DNA of 11,576 nucleotides from UBA3700 sp002372775. Its GTDB lineage: Bacteria > Bacillota > Clostridia > Christensenellales > UBA3700. The DNA lies in contig CAMOIC010000037.1 of NCBI GenBank assembly GCA_946615965.1, positions 1 to 11,576 of the forward strand, written 5' to 3'. Shown here piece by piece: positions 6,541 through 11,576 of this stretch (positions are counted from its first letter, which is position 1; every line of letters starts with the position of its first letter). A program made the position numbers and the translations under genes. The notes beneath the pieces were generated by a model. The model had not been told where the DNA came from, searched no databases, and worked only from the letters and a program-made list of their open reading frames with translations.

Positions 6541-7700
6541 TGGTAGAGAATTATTCATTTGAAAACAATTCAAAATTCCTTATAGGTGACAATGCTACAT
6601 ACAATGTCCCTTATGAACTTGCACAACTTGGTTGTACAAGAGCGATGATTGTAAGCGATGAGACTTCTTATAGAATTGGTAACTACGATTACGTAAAAGG
6701 CATTTTTAAATTACATAAGATTGCAATAGGTGCTACTTTTAGAAAAGTGCAAGATGTTGCAGATTCACAAACTTGTGAAGAGATTGCAAGAAGATATAGA
6801 GCAAGTAATTGCGATTGTATTATTGCTGTTGGTAAGAAATCTGCTATATTCGCTGCAAAAGGCGCAAAGATTTTGCTTACTGAGGATATAAGATATATAT
6901 CTCATTATGCAGACGAGGGAACAGGCAATCTTATTGTTAGAAACGTTCCACTTGTTGTTGTACCATCAAATATGGGCTGTGGATTTGAAAATTCTAACTT
7001 TGTAAGAATAGTAGATAAGCAATTAAATATTATTTATGAGTTCAATACTAAATATGCAGAAACTAACATGGTGGCTATAGACTCTTCACTTACAGATACT
7101 CTTCCACCTAAAGCAATCGCATCTCATGGATTATATGCTTTAGCTATGGCAGCAGAATGTTATGTGTCTGATGATTCTCCACTTAGTGTTAAAGCATATG
7201 CAGATATTGCTATAAAGCAAATTTATCTATATCTTGAAAAGAGTATATTGCACAATGCAAGAAAAGATTATAGAAGTAGAATAATGGGCGCTGTAATTTT
7301 AGCAGGAACTGGATTCTATAGCATTCCAAGAGATCCTATCTCTGTAATTGCTGATGCGCTATCGGATAGATATCTAATAAACTATGGTAATTTATTTGCA
7401 ATCTTATTTAGACACTACATTAAAAACCAAGAACTTGGACATTCTTTCGGTTATTGTTTAAATGCTATGCTAGATATAAACGAATATGCTTTATATGCTA
7501 GAGAGAATAGAACACAAAAGGCATTAACAGCAATTGATGCGCTTTACGATAGAATTATTGATTATGTTGATTTCAATAGTAAACTAAGCGATTTCGATAT
7601 TCCAAAAGAGGACTTAGAATCAGTTGCCGAAGATGTTGCTAAAACTATTGATACAGTAACTAAAGAACAAGTATTGGAGCTATTAAATGAATCCTATTAA
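6540..7700 (+). CDS. iron-alcohol-dehydrogenase paralogue without metal ligands, likely pseudoenzyme
   Basis: A 386-residue protein related to its upstream neighbour. CDCIIAVGKKSAIFAAKG (residues 91-108) aligns with the neighbour's CDSILAVGGQRAAFASKA, the ECYVS block at 206-210 with ESYTS, and both end in a DLE...K-E-L-ES pattern. The positions of the four metal ligands are Y199, M203, D272 and F286, so none of the normal Asp/His ligands is kept. The usual PTTxGTGSE loop is VPSNMGCGFENSN (141-153). A catalytic iron or zinc site is very unlikely. The reading frame is intact and well translated in appearance (AAGGAG at 6526-6531, TAATG overlap with the previous stop), so this is not a decaying gene. 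A role as non-catalytic partner of the first paralogue is an inference. Confidence 0.78.
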   Translation: MVENYSFENNSKFLIGDNATYNVPYELAQLGCTRAMIVSDETSYRIGNYDYVKGIFKLHKIAIGATFRKVQDVADSQTCEEIARRYRASNCDCIIAVGKKSAIFAAKGAKILLTEDIRYISHYADEGTGNLIVRNVPLVVVPSNMGCGFENSNFVRIVDKQLNIIYEFNTKYAETNMVAIDSSLTDTLPPKAIASHGLYALAMAAECYVSDDSPLSVKAYADIAIKQIYLYLEKSILHNARKDYRSRIMGAVILAGTGFYSIPRDPISVIADALSDRYLINYGNLFAILFRHYIKNQELGHSFGYCLNAMLDINEYALYARENRTQKALTAIDALYDRIIDYVDFNSKLSDFDIPKEDLESVAEDVAKTIDTVTKEQVLELLNESY

Positions 7701-8307
7701 GAGGAATTATCAAATTGAATTAGATGAGATAATAAATGGGCTAAAAGAAGGTGAAAGACCTTCTTTGCTTTTGCATGCGTGCTGTGCTCCTTGTAGCAGT
7801 TATTGCGTAGAATATCTAAGCAAGTTTTTTGATATAACACTATATTTTTATAATCCAAATATGGATAGTGAAGATGAGTATGAAAAACGCTTTAAAGAGT
7901 TTGAAAAAATAGTGGAAAGATTTAAAGGTGTAAAGGTTGTTCATACAAAGTATGATGCATCTGAATACTATGACAAAATCAGGGGCTATGAAGATTGTAA
8001 AGAAGGCGGAGAAAGATGCATGATTTGCTATAGATTAAGACTTGAAAATAGTATGAATTATGCAATAGAGAATAACTTCGATTATTTTGCATCAACTTTA
8101 TCTATATCTCCATACAAGAATGCTGAAAAACTAAATGCAATCGGAGAGGAGATAGCAAAGGATAAGAATATTAAGTATTTAGTTAATGATTTTAAAAAGC
8201 GTGGCGGATATAAACGCTCTACTGAACTATCTGCAGAGATGGGTCTATATAGACAAAATTTCTGTGGTTGTATTTATTCAAAGCAAGAAAGAGAAAACAA
8301 AGAATAA
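7687..8307 (+). CDS. queH: epoxyqueuosine reductase QueH
   Basis: A 206-residue member of the QueH (DUF208) family, which reduces epoxyqueuosine to queuosine in tRNA, the last step of the pathway, using iron-sulfur chemistry and without cobalamin. The family cysteines are present: HACCAPC at residues 30-36, CMIC at 111-114 and CGC at 193-195. STLSISPYKN (136-145) and the GGYKRS motif (173-178) also fit. Length is normal. GGAG at 7676-7679 precedes the ATG, which lies 14 nt inside the end of the dehydrogenase paralogue. It is thus cotranscribed with genes of no known link to tRNA modification; this may be a chance operon neighbour. Confidence 0.9.
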   Translation: MNPIKRNYQIELDEIINGLKEGERPSLLLHACCAPCSSYCVEYLSKFFDITLYFYNPNMDSEDEYEKRFKEFEKIVERFKGVKVVHTKYDASEYYDKIRGYEDCKEGGERCMICYRLRLENSMNYAIENNFDYFASTLSISPYKNAEKLNAIGEEIAKDKNIKYLVNDFKKRGGYKRSTELSAEMGLYRQNFCGCIYSKQERENKE

Positions 8308-8326
8308 TAGTCAAATTGTTTTATGC

Positions 8327-8347
8327 GGGCACATACGCGCCCTTTTT
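8327..8347 (+). terminator. weak terminator after queH
   Basis: GGGC (8327-8330) and GCCC (8339-8342) form a 4-bp GC stem with an 8-nt loop, followed by TTTTT. The stem is short, so termination may be partial and some readthrough into the next gene is possible. Confidence 0.45.
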
Positions 8348-8383
8348 ACGCTTATTGTTAAGTTAAGTTACACGTGATAATAT

Positions 8384-8389
8384 TATAAT
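8384..8389 (+). promoter_or_regulatory. -10 element upstream of the DUF4380-like gene
   Basis: A perfect TATAAT lies 15 nt before the ATG at 8405. No good -35 is seen 16-18 nt upstream; instead the pentamer GTTAA is repeated (8357-8370), which could be a regulator site. AAGGTG at 8394-8399 is the ribosome site. Confidence 0.4.
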
Positions 8390-8404
8390 ATATAAGGTGA
8401 GAAA

Positions 8405-9256
8405 ATGATTAATATCTCTAAAGAAAACTATAAAAAATATGGCGAATGTGTCTGTATTTCAAACGGAAAGGTTAAGATGCTGGTTACAATTGATCTTGGC
8501 CCAAGAATTATATTCTACGGAATAGATGGTAAGAATATTATGTTTGAGGACTTAGAAGACACTACATCTAAGGGCGGCGAATTCTTCGATGAGAATCTAA
8601 AAGGAGAAGGAATTTGGCACCTATATGGCGGTCATAGACTATGGAAATCTCCAGAATATATGGACACTTATTATCCAGATAATAAGAAAGTTGAAGTTAT
8701 AAAAGAGAATGATGGTTCTATAAGTTTTGTATCAAAAGTTGAAACAACAACAAAATTGCAAAAGATTGTTAATGTTTTAATGCAAGAAGATGGCTCTATA
8801 GAGCTAACTCAAAGAATTGTTAATATGAGCGATAGTGATACAACACCTATATCAGCTTGGGGATTAACAGTTTTAGATAAAAAAGCAAAAGTAGAAATTC
8901 CTTTATCTACTCAAGATACTGGATTCTTACCAAATAGAAATATCGTTTATTGGAGCTATGATAGCGTAAACGATGAAAGAATTTCTGTTTTTAATGATAA
9001 AATAAAAATAGAGCAAAAAGATATTGTGAATCCAATTAAGATTGGAACATATGTTGAAGGGGTTATTAAGGTTCAAGTAAATGGAATGCAATTCTCTTTA
9101 TCTTTGGATAAAAAAGAAGGCTATTATCCAGATTTTTCAAGTAATATTGAATGTTATACGAACAATCATATTTTAGAGATAGAGACTTTATCGCCACTTC
9201 AAACATTAACGCCTGGTGAACAAATCGTTCATAAGGAGCATTGGAAGATTAGATAG
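8405..9256 (+). CDS. DUF4380-like protein with mutarotase-type fold (tentative)
   Basis: A 283-residue soluble protein. The opening IDLGPRIIFYG (29-39) and the block YGGHRLWKSPE (75-85) are hallmarks I associate with DUF4380 proteins, which are predicted to share the beta-sandwich fold of aldose 1-epimerases and other carbohydrate-binding enzymes. The alternating hydrophobic strands through the rest fit an all-beta protein. No signal peptide is present, so it would act in the cytoplasm. AAGGTG at 8394-8399 supports the start. The protease gene follows after 9 nt with its ribosome site overlapping this stop, so the two are cotranscribed. A sugar substrate is only an inference. Confidence 0.68.
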   Translation: MINISKENYKKYGECVCISNGKVKMLVTIDLGPRIIFYGIDGKNIMFEDLEDTTSKGGEFFDENLKGEGIWHLYGGHRLWKSPEYMDTYYPDNKKVEVIKENDGSISFVSKVETTTKLQKIVNVLMQEDGSIELTQRIVNMSDSDTTPISAWGLTVLDKKAKVEIPLSTQDTGFLPNRNIVYWSYDSVNDERISVFNDKIKIEQKDIVNPIKIGTYVEGVIKVQVNGMQFSLSLDKKEGYYPDFSSNIECYTNNHILEIETLSPLQTLTPGEQIVHKEHWKIR

Positions 9257-9265
9257 GGGGTAGTG

Positions 9266-10183
9266 ATGAAAAAGAAGATTTCAATACTTGCACTTGTTAT
9301 TATAGTTGTCATTTTGTCATCACTTAGTCTTAGTGCATGTTCGTTTATTACAGACAGATTAAAAACTGTAAATGTAGTAAATTTAAATGCAGATGAATTA
9401 AAGGATGAGAATCTTGCTACTGCAGTTGCACAAACTGCGGTTCAATCATGTGTTAGAGTTAATACTACATTCAATTTAGCAGGAACAAAGATAACATCAT
9501 CTGGTGCTGGTTTTATCATTACATCAGACGGCTATGTTATAACAAACAGACACGTTGTAGCTGTATACATTGAAAGCCAATTAAGTACAAAGTATTCATT
9601 AAAGAGAACAAATACTTGCCAAACACTTTTTCCTGCAAGTACATTCCTTGTAGCATTTGCGGATAGCAATGATGCATATCAATGCGACCTTGTTGCATAC
9701 TCAACAGATCCTAATTTGGATTTGGCAATTCTAAAGATAACAGCTCCATCAACAGAGTATATTCCTTTATCTATAGATAAAGAATCTAAAGTTACATATG
9801 GACAAACTGCTTATACATTTGGAAATCCTGAAAATATTGGATTAGTATTCACTTCATTAATGATCTCAAATCCAGCAGTAAAAATTAATAGCAGTACAAA
9901 TTATGATTCAATTCTTCTTGATGGTAATATAAACCATGGAAATAGTGGTGGCGCACTTATCGATGATAAGATCCATGTAATTGGTGTTGTGTTTGCTAGA
10001 GTAGAATCTAATGAAGCTTCAGCAAATACAGCAAACGATGTATATGGTATTGGATGTGCAGTTTCAGCAAATGATTTAGTAGCTTATATTGAAGGAGTAA
10101 AACAAACTAGAGGTGTAAGTATCAACTATACTTTATATAGCGAAAAATCAAGTGGAGTCGAAGTCACGGCTGTTGATGATTAA
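9266..10183 (+). CDS. lipoprotein trypsin-like serine protease, HtrA/DegP-like without PDZ
   Basis: A 305-residue S1C-type protease anchored outside the membrane. The signal segment (1-24) ends in a lipobox LSAC with C25 as the lipidated residue. The catalytic triad is H96 in TNRHVV, D152 in LDLAILK and S227 in HGNSGGAL. HtrA proteins normally carry one or two PDZ domains after the protease domain; here the chain ends shortly after it, so substrate selection must differ. C62, C118, C140 and C264 lie in the exported part, which is unusual, and might form disulfides. The ATG at 9266 is preferred because AGGGGG (9255-9260) is then 5 nt away; a GTG at 9263 is too close. A quality-control role at the cell surface is the family expectation. 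Confidence 0.85.
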   Translation: MKKKISILALVIIVVILSSLSLSACSFITDRLKTVNVVNLNADELKDENLATAVAQTAVQSCVRVNTTFNLAGTKITSSGAGFIITSDGYVITNRHVVAVYIESQLSTKYSLKRTNTCQTLFPASTFLVAFADSNDAYQCDLVAYSTDPNLDLAILKITAPSTEYIPLSIDKESKVTYGQTAYTFGNPENIGLVFTSLMISNPAVKINSSTNYDSILLDGNINHGNSGGALIDDKIHVIGVVFARVESNEASANTANDVYGIGCAVSANDLVAYIEGVKQTRGVSINYTLYSEKSSGVEVTAVDD

Positions 10184-10194
10184 TTTATAAAATT

Positions 10195-10218
10195 AATGGG
10201 CATCAATCGATGCCCATT
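10195..10218. terminator. strong bidirectional terminator between convergent genes
   Basis: AATGGGCATC and GATGCCCATT are perfect 10-bp arms around the loop AATC. T-rich sequence follows on both strands (ATTTTG on the plus strand, TTAATTTT on the minus strand). It sits between the protease stop (10183) and the end of the convergent M28 gene (10236) and can end both transcripts. Confidence 0.85.
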
Positions 10219-10235
10219 TTGATTCAATCATTAAT

Positions 10236-11516
10236 CTATTTTGTTTCTTTGGCTGTTTCTCTTTTATCTATTTCTGCAATCTTTGGAACAAGCGCAACAA
10301 CAACTTCAAAACACTTTGCTAGGGTATCTACATTAAGATTATCTACAGTATCTCTTGATGTATGATAATACTCAGTTGGTTTTGGATTTAAAGCGCTAAT
10401 TGTTATTGTTCTTGCATTTGATTTATCAAATGGTGTTGAATCGCAACCGCCTACAGGGTTTTGAATTGCACCTGCATTTTGAATGCCACATTCTGCCATT
10501 GTGCTTAATGCTAAGTGTGTAAGCTCTTTATCAAAGTGAGACATAAGCCATGTGTCACCAGTGATTACGTTGAAATGTTCCATATCTCTTATTGAGTCAA
10601 TATTAATTACAAAGCAGTGCTTATCGATTTCGTTTTTATGTGCTTTGCAGTAAGCGTAAGAACCTTTTAATCCGCTTTCTTGAGCGCCGAATGATGCACA
10701 TACAATTCTTGTATTTTTAGGCATCTTTTCAGGGTGTTCTTTATAGAACTTTGTAACCATTAAAGCGATCTCAGAACCAGATAAATTACCCATAGCTCCT
10801 TGAGATGCTTGTGCCTTGTCTTTTGTTAAAAATTGAGATAGCCAAAAGCTTCCAGGAATACCCATTATTGGCAATAAATACATTATAAGGAAGCTTGCAT
10901 TTGCGATGTTACCTTTGTCGTCTAAGATATTTGTATTCCAGAAGTTAAAACTTGTAGCGCCAACTCCTAGTGCAATTATCGAAATAATTGCAATTGCAGC
11001 CATAGATATAACACCAACAATAGTTTTAGCCATCATATTATCTGCGTTTTGATAAGATAATTTCCAACACCAAGAAGAGTCAATATGGCCAGTAAGCATA
11101 ATGGTTCTATGTACTTCTTGTTCTCCCTTTGGTTCTAGTGCAGCAATAACATTTTGTGATCTTGCTTTCTTAGATAAAAAGTCGAATAGTCCTGTATAGA
11201 AAAATACTTGGAAAATTGCAAATATAAATGCACATAAAGATAGAATTAGTGAAGCAATTGGAGATAAGTAAAAAAGTGCAATAGCGGCAAATCCAACATA
11301 TCCTAAAGCTGGCACTGCAGCAATGGATGCTTCTGGTGCACATTGGAATGTTTCTATTTGTGGTTCAAGTCCAGCGTTTTTTAATTGTGCAGCAAATAAT
11401 TTTGCGCCTTGATATTCTTCTTCAGATCCTGGAAGCCTTGGTCCAACAGAATCAATAATATCTTTGATATTGTTGTAGATTTCTTGTCCGTTTTGTTTTA
11501 CTATTTTCTCGTTCAT
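10236..11516 (-). CDS. membrane M28-family peptidase homologue with altered active site
   Basis: A 426-residue homologue of zinc aminopeptidases of family M28. Two hydrophobic stretches lie at about residues 65-107 and two more at about 162-185 and 207-228, so it is membrane-embedded, with the peptidase core split around them. Of the usual metal and catalytic residues, H144 and D146 (HID), E280, D307 and H385 (YYHTSRD) are present. The bridging Asp of the GAxDN motif is G243 (GAMGN), and the general-base Glu of the EE pair is Q279 (QE). Each change is one base away from the usual codon (GGT for GAT, CAA for GAA). Normal two-zinc hydrolysis is therefore doubtful. AGAGG on the minus strand precedes the ATG. 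The family call is firm; activity is not. Confidence 0.82.
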   Translation of the reverse strand: MNEKIVKQNGQEIYNNIKDIIDSVGPRLPGSEEEYQGAKLFAAQLKNAGLEPQIETFQCAPEASIAAVPALGYVGFAAIALFYLSPIASLILSLCAFIFAIFQVFFYTGLFDFLSKKARSQNVIAALEPKGEQEVHRTIMLTGHIDSSWCWKLSYQNADNMMAKTIVGVISMAAIAIISIIALGVGATSFNFWNTNILDDKGNIANASFLIMYLLPIMGIPGSFWLSQFLTKDKAQASQGAMGNLSGSEIALMVTKFYKEHPEKMPKNTRIVCASFGAQESGLKGSYAYCKAHKNEIDKHCFVINIDSIRDMEHFNVITGDTWLMSHFDKELTHLALSTMAECGIQNAGAIQNPVGGCDSTPFDKSNARTITISALNPKPTEYYHTSRDTVDNLNVDTLAKCFEVVVALVPKIAEIDKRETAKETK

Positions 11517-11543
11517 ATTAACCTCTTCACGTATTCCTCATTA

Positions 11544-11573
11544 AGTATATATTTTTAATCTCAAACGAGTCAA
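11544..11573 (-). promoter_or_regulatory. promoter of the M28 homologue
   Basis: On the minus strand TTGACT (11573-11568), an 18-nt spacer and TATACT (11549-11544) lie 27 nt before the ATG at 11516. Both boxes match consensus at five of six positions. Confidence 0.6.
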
Positions 11574-11576
11574 GAA

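Noticed and set aside
5353..7700. The two dehydrogenase genes as decaying pseudogenes
   Set aside because: Both frames are full length with good ribosome sites and overlapping junctions; ligand loss is by substitution only, without frameshifts or stops.
8186..8377. 63-codon frame overlapping the end of queH
   Set aside because: Most of it is an alternative frame of queH, its start lacks a ribosome site, and its end runs through the terminator.
1..11576. CRISPR array, prophage or insertion sequence
   Set aside because: No regularly spaced repeats, no integrase or transposase, and no long terminal repeats were found.

Overview
The window comes from a low-GC bacterium using the standard bacterial code (TGA acts as a normal stop, e.g. 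at 1590-1592 and 5354-5356). AGA-rich arginine usage, AGGAGG-type ribosome sites, an OmpR-type two-component pair, QueH, a YabB/TrmN6-type methyltransferase and a lipobox protein fit an uncultured Clostridia-like Firmicute. That placement is an inference; no rRNA or species marker is present.

Layout. 1-317: AT-rich DNA with no convincing gene, a weak hairpin and a spaced direct repeat just upstream of a promoter. 318-1592: a solitary DUF4143-type AAA ATPase ending at a terminator (1633-1665). 1593-1960: no gene, but a nested inverted-repeat block (1702-1824) and a minus-strand terminator (1839-1867) for the tRNA; the tRNA trailer at 1868-1960 shows nothing distinctive. 1961-2038: tRNA-Arg(ACG) on the minus strand with a good promoter. 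2106-2846: trmN6, leaving divergently from the tRNA. 2843-4736: a two-component system on the minus strand (response regulator, then histidine kinase) whose last stop codon overlaps that of trmN6.

The most interesting part is 4737-8307. A perfect 19-bp palindrome (4785-4803) lies between the response regulator and a rightward four-gene operon, and its two arms appear to supply the -35 boxes of both divergent promoters. The operon is tightly overlapped (4, 1 and 14 nt): a small SCP-2-like protein, two tandem iron-alcohol-dehydrogenase paralogues, and queH. The first paralogue keeps three of the four metal ligands of the family. The second keeps none and looks like a pseudoenzyme. A two-component system that may control a lipid-binding-like protein plus a degenerate dehydrogenase pair is the best candidate here for an undescribed system.

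8405-10183: a two-gene unit encoding a DUF4380-like, mutarotase-fold protein and a lipoprotein trypsin-like protease without PDZ domain, ended by a strong bidirectional terminator (10195-10218). 10236-11516: on the minus strand, a membrane-embedded M28-family peptidase homologue that lacks the bridging aspartate and the general-base glutamate of active family members.

All functional calls rest on motifs read by eye; no database search was possible.
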